From NCBI GenBank assembly GCA_016193565.1, contig JACPRY010000011.1:1-35708 (forward strand): a stretch of 35,708 nucleotides of DNA, written 5' to 3'. Shown here piece by piece: positions 7,452 to 16,283 of the stretch (the first letter of the stretch is position 1; every line of letters begins with the position of its first letter). The position numbers and the translations under genes were made by a program. The notes below the pieces were generated by a model. It was not told the DNA's origin and ran no database searches. It saw only the letters and a list, made by a program, of their open reading frames with translations. Origin of the DNA: Armatimonadota bacterium. GTDB lineage: Bacteria > Sysuimicrobiota > Sysuimicrobiia > Sysuimicrobiales > Kaftiobacteriaceae.

Positions 7452-8777
7452 GTGGCAGAGTCCAAGCCAGCGAAAGCGCCGGTATGGCTAAAGCGGCTCG
7501 GGAATCGGATCCGGCAAGTCCGCAGGATCCGGGGCCTCACCCAGACCGACCTCGCACAGCCAAGTCTCACGAAGAGTTTCATCAGCCTGCTCGAATCGGG
7601 TCGTACCTACCCCTCGGTCGGTACGCTCGTCGCGCTCGCAAACCGGCTCCAGACCTCCCTGGCCCTGCTGCTGCTCGAAGACGCCGATCTCCCGCGGGAA
7701 ACGACGTTGACGCTATTGAACCTCTCGCGCGCGCTGGCGGCTCGCGGTCTAGACTCAGTTGATGATCTCCTCGCCGCGGCCGAGGCGCTCTCAACCCAGG
7801 CCGATGATCTGCGAGCCGAAATCATCCTGACGCGCGGCGACATCGCGGCTGCTCAGGGCCGGGTGACCGAGGCGGGGAAGATCCTCACCGACGCGCTGTC
7901 TTGGGTGCGCAAGCGCCGGCTGCGGGCCTACGAACCCCGCATCATCGCACGCCTCGCCTTGTACGCGCAGCAACAGAGTGACACCGGCGCCGCGCGCACG
8001 CATCTCGAAGAGGCTCTGAACCAGTTCAGGGCGACGCGAACGCTGCGTTCCGTCGACGGCTGTGACGCCATGCTTGCCTATGCGGGAATGTTGACCGAAG
8101 GAGGCCGGCCCGCGCGCGCGCTGCGCGTCCTGCTGGATGTCGCGCGAGTCGCGGAGCGGCAGGATCTGCCCCTGATCCGAGGCCGGGCCTACATCGGCAT
8201 GGCGCGCGCACACCTGCAGGCCGGTCGTGCGCACGACGCGTCCGATGCGCTCCGCCACGCGAAGGACGCCCTGGAAGACGTGACCGATTCTGTCGAGCTG
8301 GTCCGCACCCTGCGAGCGCTCGCTGATCTGCAGGCTGCCGCAGGCCACCACCAGGATGCGCACGCCTCCTTGCAGCAGGCGGTGCGCCTCGTTGAGAAAT
8401 CTCCCGACGCACGGCTGCGCGCCGCGGTGCTGGCGGATCTGGCCAGGGTCCTGGCCCAGCTGAACAAGTACGACGACGCGTTGAGGGCCGCGAGGGCTGG
8501 GCTCGATCTGCTTCGCGCGCACCCTGATGCCCATCAGCGCGGGCGGTTGCTCGTGACGATGGCCCGCGTGACCCGAGCACTGAAACGGCCCAAACAGGCG
8601 GTAGAGCATTTCCGGGACGCCATCGCGATTTTCAAAAAGGGCAGACACCAGGCCGATCTCGCAGAGACGGCGCGGGAATTGGGAATGTATCTCAAGGAGC
8701 GCGGGGAGAACGCCGACGCGGCGGAGTATCTAGCGATGGCGATCACGGCGGAGCGCTCTGGGCCTCGAAGAGGATAG
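7452..8777 (+). CDS. XRE-family HTH regulator with TPR repeats
   Basis: RIRQVRRIRGLTQTDLAQPSLTKSFISLLESGRTYPSVGTLVALANRL followed by TPR-like helical repeats; GTG start. Confidence 0.88.
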   Translation: MAESKPAKAPVWLKRLGNRIRQVRRIRGLTQTDLAQPSLTKSFISLLESGRTYPSVGTLVALANRLQTSLALLLLEDADLPRETTLTLLNLSRALAARGLDSVDDLLAAAEALSTQADDLRAEIILTRGDIAAAQGRVTEAGKILTDALSWVRKRRLRAYEPRIIARLALYAQQQSDTGAARTHLEEALNQFRATRTLRSVDGCDAMLAYAGMLTEGGRPARALRVLLDVARVAERQDLPLIRGRAYIGMARAHLQAGRAHDASDALRHAKDALEDVTDSVELVRTLRALADLQAAAGHHQDAHASLQQAVRLVEKSPDARLRAAVLADLARVLAQLNKYDDALRAARAGLDLLRAHPDAHQRGRLLVTMARVTRALKRPKQAVEHFRDAIAIFKKGRHQADLAETARELGMYLKERGENADAAEYLAMAITAERSGPRRG

Positions 8778-8785
8778 TCTTCAGG

Positions 8786-8791
8786 TATAAT
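8786..8791 (+). promoter_or_regulatory. Candidate -10 box (TATAAT) for tRNA-Ser(CGA)
   Basis: CAGGTATAATCGGCAAGG upstream of the tRNA; a REP-like element lies between it and the tRNA. Confidence 0.4.
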
Positions 8792-8799
8792 CGGCAAGG

Positions 8800-8892
8800 A
8801 CCCATTCGACTCGCCCAGCTCGTTGGGCTCGCTCACGGTCTTCGACCGGCTCGCGAGCGAATGCCCTGAGCGAACGAAGTGAGTCGAAGGGC
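8800..8892 (+). repeat. REP-like dispersed palindromic element, copy 1
   Basis: cccattcgactcgccc...gggctcgctcacggtcttcgacc...gccctgagcgaacgaagtgagtcgaagggc; reverse complement matches copy 2 at 15858-15967. Confidence 0.8.
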
Positions 8893-8898
8893 TGCCGC

Positions 8899-8987
8899 GG
8901 AGGGGTGCCCCGAACTGGAAAGGGACCGGTCTCGAAAACCGGCGGGGGGAAACCCCCTTGTGGGTTCGAGTCCCACCCCCTCCGCCA
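8899..8987 (+). tRNA. tRNA-Ser (anticodon CGA), CCA encoded
   Basis: GGAGGGG...CCGGT-CTCGAAA-ACCGG, long variable arm, GTGGG-TTCGAGT-CCCAC, CCCCTCC-G-CCA. Confidence 0.93.
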
Positions 8988-9085
8988 TAAACCAAAACGT
9001 TCGGACGATTAGGTATCCACGATCACCGCCCCCATGTAACACCCGCATCACGGAGCCCCAGGAATGACGCGGCCGGCGTCAAAAT

Positions 9086-12000
9086 GTGCCTCACCGAATG
9101 ACAACAGCGACCACCTGCTGGAACTGCGGATTCGAGAACCAGTCCGGGGCGAAGTTTTGCGCCAACTGCGGCAAATCCCAGCGGCAGCCGTGCCCGGAAT
9201 GCGGCGCCGACGTGCCGGAGGGATCGCGGTTTTGCCCGAACTGCGGGATTCCACTGGCCTCCCGGCCGCAGCCCGCCGCCGGATCCTCCGGACCCGTGCT
9301 CACCGCCGAGACCCGGCGCGTGATCACCGTGCTGTTCGCCGATCTCGTCGGATCGACTGGTCTCACGGAACGCCTCGACCCCGAAGAAGCTCGTGATGTC
9401 ATCAAGAAATTCTACGACGTTGCCCAGCACATCGTTGAACGCTGGTACGAGGGCTCGATCGCCAACTACCTCGGCGACGGGGTGCTGGCCGTCTTCGGTC
9501 TGCCTGCCGCCCACGAAAACGACCCAGAGCGCGCGGTCCGGGCAGGGCTCGCGATCCGCGACGCCATGCCGAACCTCAACGACCACCTCCGCACCACGCA
9601 CGGGATCCAGTTGTCGGTCCGCGTCGGGATCAATACGGGTGAAGTCGTCGCGGCATCGGGATCCACGTTCGACCGTGACTTCCTCATCTCAGACGCGGTC
9701 ACAACGGCGGCCCGCCTGCAGCAAGCCGTGCCCGCAGGAACGGTCGTCATCGGAGAGCGCACCTACCGCCTGACCAAAGACAGCATCGAGTACCGCGAAC
9801 TCCCGCCGCTCGAGGTGAAAGGCAAAGATGCGCCACTGCCCGTGTGGGCGGGCGTCGCCCCGCTCCCCGAAACTGTCGACGTGCGCCGGATCACGGCCCC
9901 GCTCGTCGGCCGCCATGCCGAGCTCGGGCTCCTGCGCCATCTTTACGAACGCAGCCGCGACGCGAACCTTGTGCAACTCGTCACCATCCTCGGACAGACA
10001 GGCGTCGGGAAGAGCCGACTCCTGCGAGAATTCCTGGCTGTCGTTCGGGAGACCGACAACCCGCCGATGGTGCTTCGGGGCCGCAGCATCGCGTTCGGCA
10101 GCCAGATCGGCTACCACGCGCTGCTCGACATTCTGCGGGGACAGGCCGGATTACTCGATACCGATTCGCCCGACCTCGTGCGGAGCAAGATCCGCGACTG
10201 GCTGCATGAGTTGCTGCCCGGCAGAGATGATCTTGTGGATGGAATGCTTCTCACCTTTGGAACCGGCGAAATTGCGGACGATCCGAGTCTCGTCCGCCAG
10301 CGCCTGTTTAGTAGCTGGAAGGACCTCGTGGTCGGGCTCGCGGATGCGCGCCCCGTCGTCCTGGCGCTCGAGGACCTTCACTGGGCGGACGACGGAGTTC
10401 TGGATCTCATCCAGTTGTTCGCAGAGGCGTCGGAAGGCAGCTCGCTGTTCATCATCTGCCTGGCGCGGCCAGAACTTCTCGAACGCCGTCCCACCTGGCC
10501 GGGGGCGCGGCGCGACAGTACGAACATCGAACTCCCGCCGCTCCGCCAGCACGAGGCCGAGCAGCTGGCCGCAGCGTTGAGCAGCGAGGCCCTCACGTCG
10601 GAGGTTCGCCAGACCGTGGCGCTGCGCGCCGGCGGGAACCCCCTGTTTGTCGAGGAGCTCGTGCGCATGCTCCTCGAAGGCAGCGCACCTGGTGCCGCGA
10701 TCCCCGAGACCGTGCAGGCGGTTATCACAGCCAGACTCGACCGGCTTCCAGCCAATGAGCGCAGGACGCTGCAGGCGGCCGCCGTGATCGGCCGCGCCTT
10801 CTGGCCGTCGGCGGTCGCACCCATCGCGGGATTACCGGTCGAAGAGGTGCCGAAGACGGTTGAAGCGCTCATCAGCAAGGAGCTGGTGATCTCCCGACCC
10901 CGCTCTGCTGTGTCTGGAGAGCGGGAGTTCGCGTTTCGCCACATCCTTACCCGCGATATCGCGTACGCGATGCTGCCGAAGGCGCAACGGCAGCGGGCGC
11001 ACGCGGAAGCGGCACGGTGGCTCGAAGCCCGGGCCGGTGAGCGATCAGAAGAAGTTGTCGAGATTCTCGCCGAGCACCTGCATCTGGCCGGCGACGCTGC
11101 TCGCGCCGCGATCTACTTCCACCGTGCGGCAAACAAGGCCAGGCGGCTGTATGCCAACGCAGACGCGATCAGTCTGTTCGAACGGGCACTGGGGGCTGCT
11201 GAAGCGGCGGGACGCCCCGCCCAGCAGCTGGCGGAGATCTCTCGCGATCGCGGGGATGTGCACCAGCTGCTCGGTCACTACGATTTGGCGATGACCGACT
11301 TCCAGCGCGGGCTGGTGGCGGCGCGGCAGGCAGGTGATCTCCGGCAGGAAGCCGGACTTGAGAATCGCATCGGCCTCATCTTCCACCGGCAGTTGGAGCT
11401 GGATGAAGCCGAGCGGCACTTCACCAGCGCCATCGCCCTGGCGCGGGAGGCCGGCGAGCGCCTGACGCTGGGCCGGTCGCTGGTCGATCTCGCCAACATC
11501 GCCTGGGATCGCGGACGGATGGATCCAACGCATCCCGCACTCGTGGAGGGGCTGACGCTTCTGCGCGAGGACAACGATCTGTCGGGCCTGGCGCGCGCGC
11601 TGAACCTCATGTGCATGGGACAGACCGGTGCGGGGAACGGCGAGCTCGCCATCGCTGCGGCCCAACAGGCGCTGGAGGCCGCCCGGGCGGCCGGGGACAA
11701 GTCAAGAACGGCGACCAGCCTGAGCTATCTCTCTGTCGTCCACGGCTTCTTGGGACGGTACGCCGAAGCGCTCCCCTACGCCGAGGACGCGATCCGCCTC
11801 GCCGAAGAGATCGGCGACCGCCGGCGCATCACGTACACGCATTTCTTCATCGGCCGGGTTCTGGTCAACTGGGGACACTGGGGGGATGCCGTACAGCATC
11901 TGGAGCTCGGCCGGAGGATGGGAATGGCCCGCATCACGGAGCCATGGTCGTACTACTTCCTGGGCCTCGCTTACCACATGCTCGGGGACTCGGAGCGCGC

Positions 12001-12583
12001 GAAGACGATCTGGACCGAGGGGTCGCATCTGGAAGCACGCTCGCCGGCCTGGAAGGCGATGGCCCTGCTCTCGGGGATCGGAGCAGCACGGCTGAGTCAG
12101 GAGACCGCGACGCTGGATCGGTTGCTCGGCGAGATGCTGGCGATGCCCTTCGGCATCTTCATCCCATCCGATGCGGAAACGCTGCTCCCGGCCGGCGAGG
12201 CGCTGCTGGACCTGGGGCGCGCGCACGACGCCCAGGGCTTCCTGGATGCCCGCCGGGCCGGTGTCCAGAAACTTGACGCTCCGCCGCATCTTGCTTCGAT
12301 GGCGATCCTCGATGCTCAGCTGGCGGTCCGGCGCGGAGACAAGGCAAAGGCTCTCCAGAATCTCGACCGCGCGGTGCAGTGGAGCCTTCGCAGTGAAGAT
12401 GCGATCCGCGAGTGGCGGGCGCGCGAACTGCGCCTGACGCTGAGCAACCGCAACGACGACCGTGACGCACTCCGTACGCTGATTCAGCGCATCGCATCGG
12501 GCCTGACCGATGAGCACCGCCGCATCTTCATGGTCAGTCCGCGGACGGTGGCAGCACTCGGCGAAGAACAACACTCAAATTGA
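9086..12583 (+). CDS. Zinc-ribbon / class III adenylate-guanylate cyclase-like / AAA ATPase / TPR multidomain protein (start could be ATG 9098)
   Basis: CWNCG..CANCG and CPECG..CPNCG zinc ribbons; VLFADLVGST, NYLGDGVLAVFG cyclase motifs; P-loop GQTGVGKSRLL; long TPR-like C-terminus. Confidence 0.9.
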   Translation: MPHRMTTATTCWNCGFENQSGAKFCANCGKSQRQPCPECGADVPEGSRFCPNCGIPLASRPQPAAGSSGPVLTAETRRVITVLFADLVGSTGLTERLDPEEARDVIKKFYDVAQHIVERWYEGSIANYLGDGVLAVFGLPAAHENDPERAVRAGLAIRDAMPNLNDHLRTTHGIQLSVRVGINTGEVVAASGSTFDRDFLISDAVTTAARLQQAVPAGTVVIGERTYRLTKDSIEYRELPPLEVKGKDAPLPVWAGVAPLPETVDVRRITAPLVGRHAELGLLRHLYERSRDANLVQLVTILGQTGVGKSRLLREFLAVVRETDNPPMVLRGRSIAFGSQIGYHALLDILRGQAGLLDTDSPDLVRSKIRDWLHELLPGRDDLVDGMLLTFGTGEIADDPSLVRQRLFSSWKDLVVGLADARPVVLALEDLHWADDGVLDLIQLFAEASEGSSLFIICLARPELLERRPTWPGARRDSTNIELPPLRQHEAEQLAAALSSEALTSEVRQTVALRAGGNPLFVEELVRMLLEGSAPGAAIPETVQAVITARLDRLPANERRTLQAAAVIGRAFWPSAVAPIAGLPVEEVPKTVEALISKELVISRPRSAVSGEREFAFRHILTRDIAYAMLPKAQRQRAHAEAARWLEARAGERSEEVVEILAEHLHLAGDAARAAIYFHRAANKARRLYANADAISLFERALGAAEAAGRPAQQLAEISRDRGDVHQLLGHYDLAMTDFQRGLVAARQAGDLRQEAGLENRIGLIFHRQLELDEAERHFTSAIALAREAGERLTLGRSLVDLANIAWDRGRMDPTHPALVEGLTLLREDNDLSGLARALNLMCMGQTGAGNGELAIAAAQQALEAARAAGDKSRTATSLSYLSVVHGFLGRYAEALPYAEDAIRLAEEIGDRRRITYTHFFIGRVLVNWGHWGDAVQHLELGRRMGMARITEPWSYYFLGLAYHMLGDSERAKTIWTEGSHLEARSPAWKAMALLSGIGAARLSQETATLDRLLGEMLAMPFGIFIPSDAETLLPAGEALLDLGRAHDAQGFLDARRAGVQKLDAPPHLASMAILDAQLAVRRGDKAKALQNLDRAVQWSLRSEDAIREWRARELRLTLSNRNDDRDALRTLIQRIASGLTDEHRRIFMVSPRTVAALGEEQHSN

Positions 12584-12608
12584 CACGCTCGAGAGCGTCT
12601 CCTATCAT
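12580..12608 (+). promoter_or_regulatory. Sigma70-type promoter for tRNA-Ser(GGA)
   Basis: TTGACA-N17-TATCAT; the -35 overlaps the stop codon of the upstream cyclase gene. Confidence 0.7.
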
Positions 12609-12630
12609 GAAGTCGCCCCGTTCCCTCGCG

Positions 12631-12719
12631 GTGGGGTGCGAGAGCGGACGATTCGGCGCGCCTGGAGAGCGCGTAGGCGGGGAACCGTCTCGTGGGTTCA
12701 AATCCCACCCCCACCGCCA
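12631..12719 (+). tRNA. tRNA-Ser (anticodon GGA), CCA encoded
   Basis: GGTGGGG...CGCGC-CTGGAGA-GCGCG, long variable arm, GTGGG-TTCAAAT-CCCAC, CCCCACC-G-CCA. Confidence 0.92.
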
Positions 12720-12801
12720 TTTGCGCGTGAATCCACATGGTCAAACGTCAACAGAAATTCCGCACCTGGTCGCACCACTGCGGTGTTGCGCTACTCTGCG
12801 G

Positions 12802-14004
12802 TCAAGACGCAGCACCTTGCCCGCTCGCTGTAGTCTGCACGGGCCCAACCGGCAGTTCATCTTCCTTCTCTTCGAACAATGCCAAATATGGAGCGTAACG
12901 GAAACGACGATTCCGGCGACCTCCTGTCGTCTCTTCGAGAAGGCCGATGGCTTCGAGCTTGTCAACAAGGTTGTTGGCGGTTACAAAGGCTACATCGAGA
13001 TGGCGAGTAACAAAATTCACAGTAACAATCGGACTCTGGAACAATAAGTCGAGAAGGCGCAGCCCATTCGCCCCGACACGATTTTGCTGGAGCGATGCTC
13101 GATGTCGCTCACGGAGATTCACAATCGCACGCGCGGTCCTGGTTGCCTCCTCTGCTGTTTCTGCCACCCCTCCCAGGAAGAAGGTCAACCACCCTTCCCA
13201 GTCTCCTGCATCGCGCACCCTCATTAGGCGCGCATAATATTCATCACGATGGCGTTTCAAATAGTGGCTTAAGTAGAGCAACGGACGACTGAGGACAGCT
13301 TTTCGAACGAGCAGGAATGTGATGAGAAGCCGGCCGATGCGCCCGTTCCCATCCAGAAATGGATGGATTGTCTCGAACTGGGCATGCGCCAGACCGCAAA
13401 GAATTAACGCGGGTAGATCGCTCTCGGCATTGAGAAACTGCTCGAGGTTGTTGAGTGCCTCATTCATCTCGTTCGGCGGCGGAGGGACAAACGTAGCCTG
13501 AGCGATCGGTGTATTCGGCGGGCCAATCCAGTTTTGGTTCTTCCTAAACTCCCCCGGCTGACGAGTACCTCCCCGGACTCCACGGAGAAGTTCGGCGTGG
13601 ATTTCACGGATAAGCCGAAGTGAAAGCGGAAGGGTTTCCAAGCGCCCCAGTCCGTAGTTCATTGCCCGGACGTATCTGACGACTTCCTGCACGTCGTACG
13701 GAACACGGGACGCCTTGGGATCAGCCTCAAAGGTCAACAGGTCTTCAAGAGTGCTCTGGGTACCCTCAATTTGGGAGCTAAGGACTGCCTCACGCCGAAC
13801 GTAGAGTGCGACAAAAAAGTCAGGGTTCGGTAGAATCAGGCTGACGCCGTCCAGCCTACCCAACGCTTGGTCCGCACGAGAGAGGATCCCACTGAGGGGT
13901 TCAATTTCAACCGGCGGAAGGGGCGGCAATGGCTCAGGAACAAACGCCTGATAGCCCTGAGGCTGCAACATATAGCGTCCAGCGCGCGAAGTTCGTACAG
14001 CCAT
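12802..14004 (-). CDS. Fic family protein with N-terminal inhibitory motif
   Basis: HPFLDGNGRIGRLL Fic motif; LSSQIEGT fits the [S/T]xxxE[G/N] inhibitory helix; C-terminal winged-helix-like region. Confidence 0.93.
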   Translation of the reverse strand: MAVRTSRAGRYMLQPQGYQAFVPEPLPPLPPVEIEPLSGILSRADQALGRLDGVSLILPNPDFFVALYVRREAVLSSQIEGTQSTLEDLLTFEADPKASRVPYDVQEVVRYVRAMNYGLGRLETLPLSLRLIREIHAELLRGVRGGTRQPGEFRKNQNWIGPPNTPIAQATFVPPPPNEMNEALNNLEQFLNAESDLPALILCGLAHAQFETIHPFLDGNGRIGRLLITFLLVRKAVLSRPLLYLSHYLKRHRDEYYARLMRVRDAGDWEGWLTFFLGGVAETAEEATRTARAIVNLRERHRASLQQNRVGANGLRLLDLLFQSPIVTVNFVTRHLDVAFVTANNLVDKLEAIGLLEETTGGRRNRRFRYAPYLALFEEKEDELPVGPVQTTASGQGAAS

Positions 14005-14267
14005 CTCTAATCGGTACCTGTATTTAAGCGAAATATGATAGCCACAAGTCTTATTTTAGCATAGAGGTATTTTCCAAAACAAGAGGAATTCTACAGACCA
14101 TCGGTATAAAGTTTATGCACGATACACAAACAGACGTCTGTAAGTGTGCCTCCGGGGCCGCCTTCTTCACTAAGTTCGTTCGCTGCAGGAACCTGCGTTC
14201 CACTCTGCAACCAAGACGAGTCCACGTCGCAGGAGCTTCTTTCGGTCCCCCGAAGGGCCTTCCCACG

Positions 14268-14954
14268 ATGTCCGCGGACGTGCGGGAACTGCTGAGGAAA
14301 ATCTCAATCTTTGGGGACCTGGACGATCGCGCGCTCACGGGGCTGGCCGAGCACCTGCGCCGGCGCACCTTCCGCAAGAACACGATGATCTTCCATAAAG
14401 AGCAGGCCGGCGACGCGCTGTACCTTGTCGAATCCGGCCACGTGCGGATCTTCCTGCCGACCGAGAGCGGCGAAGAGCTCACGGTCGACGTCGCGGGACC
14501 CGGCGATGTCTTCGGCGAGCTCGCACTCCTCGACGGGCGGCCCCGGTCAGCGAGCGCGGAGACAGTCGAGGATGCCTCGATTTATGTGCTTAGCCGCGAG
14601 GACTTCCAGCGATTCCTAGTGGCGACATCGCAGTTCGCCGCCTCGCTTATCGCGCTGCTCAGCACCCGCATCCGCCAGATCACGGAATACGCGGAAAGTC
14701 TCGCCTTCCTCGATATCCACGGCCGTGTCGCGCGCACGCTGCTGCAGATGGCAGAGCGGTACGGCATGCGGAGCAACGGCGGGATCGAAATCGACTTCGA
14801 CATGACCCAGGCGGAACTTGCCAGTATGGTCGGCGCCACTCGAGAACGAGTAAACCGTGCGCTGGCTTCCTTCCGCACCCAGGGACTCGTCGAACTCCGC
14901 GGCAAGAAGATTGTGCTGCTGGACGCGACTCGACTGAAGCAGCGTATCTACTAG
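14268..14954 (+). CDS. Crp/Fnr-family transcriptional regulator
   Basis: Cyclic-nucleotide-binding fold with FGELALLDGRPRSA, C-terminal HTH MTQAELASMVGATRERVNRALASF. ORF track extends to 14115 but ATG 14268 fits the family. Confidence 0.92.
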   Translation: MSADVRELLRKISIFGDLDDRALTGLAEHLRRRTFRKNTMIFHKEQAGDALYLVESGHVRIFLPTESGEELTVDVAGPGDVFGELALLDGRPRSASAETVEDASIYVLSREDFQRFLVATSQFAASLIALLSTRIRQITEYAESLAFLDIHGRVARTLLQMAERYGMRSNGGIEIDFDMTQAELASMVGATRERVNRALASFRTQGLVELRGKKIVLLDATRLKQRIY

Positions 14955-14955
14955 G

Positions 14956-15171
14956 CTACAGCACGAGCGCGACGGCCTTGTCTTTGCCCGTCCGATCCGG
15001 CTCGCGCCTTATGATCCTGACTCGCCCAGACGCCTGCCTATCATGACCCTGATTGCGCATGGCCCGCATCAACCGGTCTCCCTCGGCGTTGTAGTGAGGA
15101 ATCCGGCCGAATTCACGCGCAATTAACCCTATCAGTTCCGCTCCGCGCTCCCAGACCTGTCGCCACTGCAT
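14956..15171 (-). CDS. Small hypothetical protein (about 71 aa)
   Basis: MQWRQVWERGAELIGLIAREFGRIPHYNAEGDRLMRAMRNQGHDRQASGRVRIIRREPDRTGKDKAVALVL; fits between flanking genes, no family recognised. Confidence 0.35.
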   Translation of the reverse strand: MQWRQVWERGAELIGLIAREFGRIPHYNAEGDRLMRAMRNQGHDRQASGRVRIIRREPDRTGKDKAVALVL

Positions 15172-15281
15172 GATGCCGCCTCCCAGCCACGGTATGGTGA
15201 CACTGTACGGACTGGGGGTCTGAGTCGCGATTTCTGTGGTCACAGAGCGGGGGTGACGTACGTCACATGGGCCGGGTTGGG

Positions 15282-15311
15282 TTGACGTTGTTACAAAGGA
15301 ATGTCTATCAT
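15282..15311 (+). promoter_or_regulatory. Candidate lepB promoter
   Basis: TTGACG-N18-TATCAT; implies that lepB starts at ATG 15322 rather than 15301. Confidence 0.5.
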
Positions 15312-15321
15312 AGACACGCCC

Positions 15322-15852
15322 ATGACCGACTGGCAGAAACTCGGCAGGAGCGCCTGGGAGTTCCTCAAGACCCTGATCGTCGCCTTTGTCCTGGCGCAGT
15401 TGATCATGGTATCGGTGGCGCAGGCGTTCCAGGTGGAGCAGTACTCCATGGAGCCCACGCTGCTGCCACGAGACCGCGTCCTGGTGGACAAGGTCACGTA
15501 TCGCTTCCGGCAGCCGCACCGCGGCGATATCGTGGTGTTGAAGTACCCGCTGAACGAGCAAAGGAACTACATCAAGCGGATCGTTGCGCTTCCGGGAGAC
15601 CGCGTGCAGGTGAAAGAAGGGAAGCTCTACATCAACGGCAGGCGGTCGCAGGAGTCGTACCTGAATGGCTCACCCCAGGGGAACTACGGGCCGGTCACAG
15701 TCCCGAGGGGTTCTGTGTTCGTGATGGGCGACAACAGGAACAACAGTGAGGACAGCCGCGCCTTCGGCGCGCTGAAGAAGGACCTGCTCGTTGGACAAGC
15801 CCTCTTGATCTACTGGCCGCCGATCCGGCTCCGCCTACTCGTCACTCGATAG
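15322..15852 (+). CDS. lepB: Signal peptidase I (S26)
   Basis: TM segment, QYSMEPTLLPRDRVLVDK, RGDIVVLKYP, YIKRIVALPGDRV, VMGDNRNNSEDSR. Confidence 0.93.
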   Translation: MTDWQKLGRSAWEFLKTLIVAFVLAQLIMVSVAQAFQVEQYSMEPTLLPRDRVLVDKVTYRFRQPHRGDIVVLKYPLNEQRNYIKRIVALPGDRVQVKEGKLYINGRRSQESYLNGSPQGNYGPVTVPRGSVFVMGDNRNNSEDSRAFGALKKDLLVGQALLIYWPPIRLRLLVTR

Positions 15853-15857
15853 CCAGT

Positions 15858-15967
15858 GCCCTTCGACTCGCTGCGCTCGCTCAGGGCATTCGACTCACAA
15901 GTTGTGCCAAAGGGAATAGGTCGAAGACCATGAGCGAGCCCGCTGAAGGCGGGCGAGTCGAATGGGC
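15858..15967 (-). repeat. REP-like dispersed palindromic element, copy 2 (inverted relative to copy 1)
   Basis: gcccttcgactcgctgcgctcgctcagggcattcgactc...ggtcgaagaccatgagcgagcccgctgaaggcgggcgagtcgaatggg. Confidence 0.8.
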
Positions 15968-15969
15968 CG

Positions 15970-16236
15970 TGCACCCATCGTCGGCGGTCATCCTCCAGGC
16001 GGTGTCGACGCCGCCGGCTCAGACCAGGTGTCCCTGCGGCACACGAGAGCACTGACGTACCGTTGCTTCCTTCCGGACCTGGCGGGTTTGGTCAGATCTC
16101 GTTGCGCAGGACCCGGCCGTCGTCGCCCACGCACGCCGGCCTGACCCTGAAAGATGGCGTCTCGGACGGGAATTCCGTCCCGCTATAGCGGATTGCGGGT
16201 ACAGGGAACCGCTAGCTCCCCACCTAGCACGACCCA
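15970..16236 (-). ncRNA. ffs: Large-type bacterial signal recognition particle RNA (Alu domain plus S domain); ends approximate
   Basis: Reverse strand GTGCTAGGTGGGGAGCTAGCGGTTCCCTGTACCCGCAATCCGCTATAGCGGG (Alu-type) and CCAGGTCCGGAAGGAAGCAACGG (S-domain core); GACGCCATCTTTCAGG can pair with CCTGGAGGATGACCGCC. Confidence 0.9.
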
Positions 16237-16283
16237 CTTCATTCTACTACGGACGCTCGGGGCTCCGAGTGCTGCGCGCGGGG

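Noticed and set aside
6075-8648. Long minus-strand ORFs (6075-6854, 7791-8648)
   Set aside because: Antisense to well-supported PP2C/HATPase and XRE-TPR genes; composition is typical of GC-driven antisense ORFs.
8534-9051. ORFs with GGGGTRTHKGVSPRRFSRP / EGVGLEPTRGFPPAGFRDRS
   Set aside because: Well-known spurious translations across tRNA-Ser.
11702-12574. 290-aa minus-strand ORF
   Set aside because: Antisense to the TPR part of the cyclase-ATPase gene.
12484-12744. ORF with AVGVGFEPTRRFPAYALSRRAES
   Set aside because: Spurious translation across tRNA-Ser(GGA).
12631-14110. Integrative element attached at tRNA-Ser(GGA)
   Set aside because: No integrase and no repeat of the tRNA 3' end found downstream of the Fic gene.
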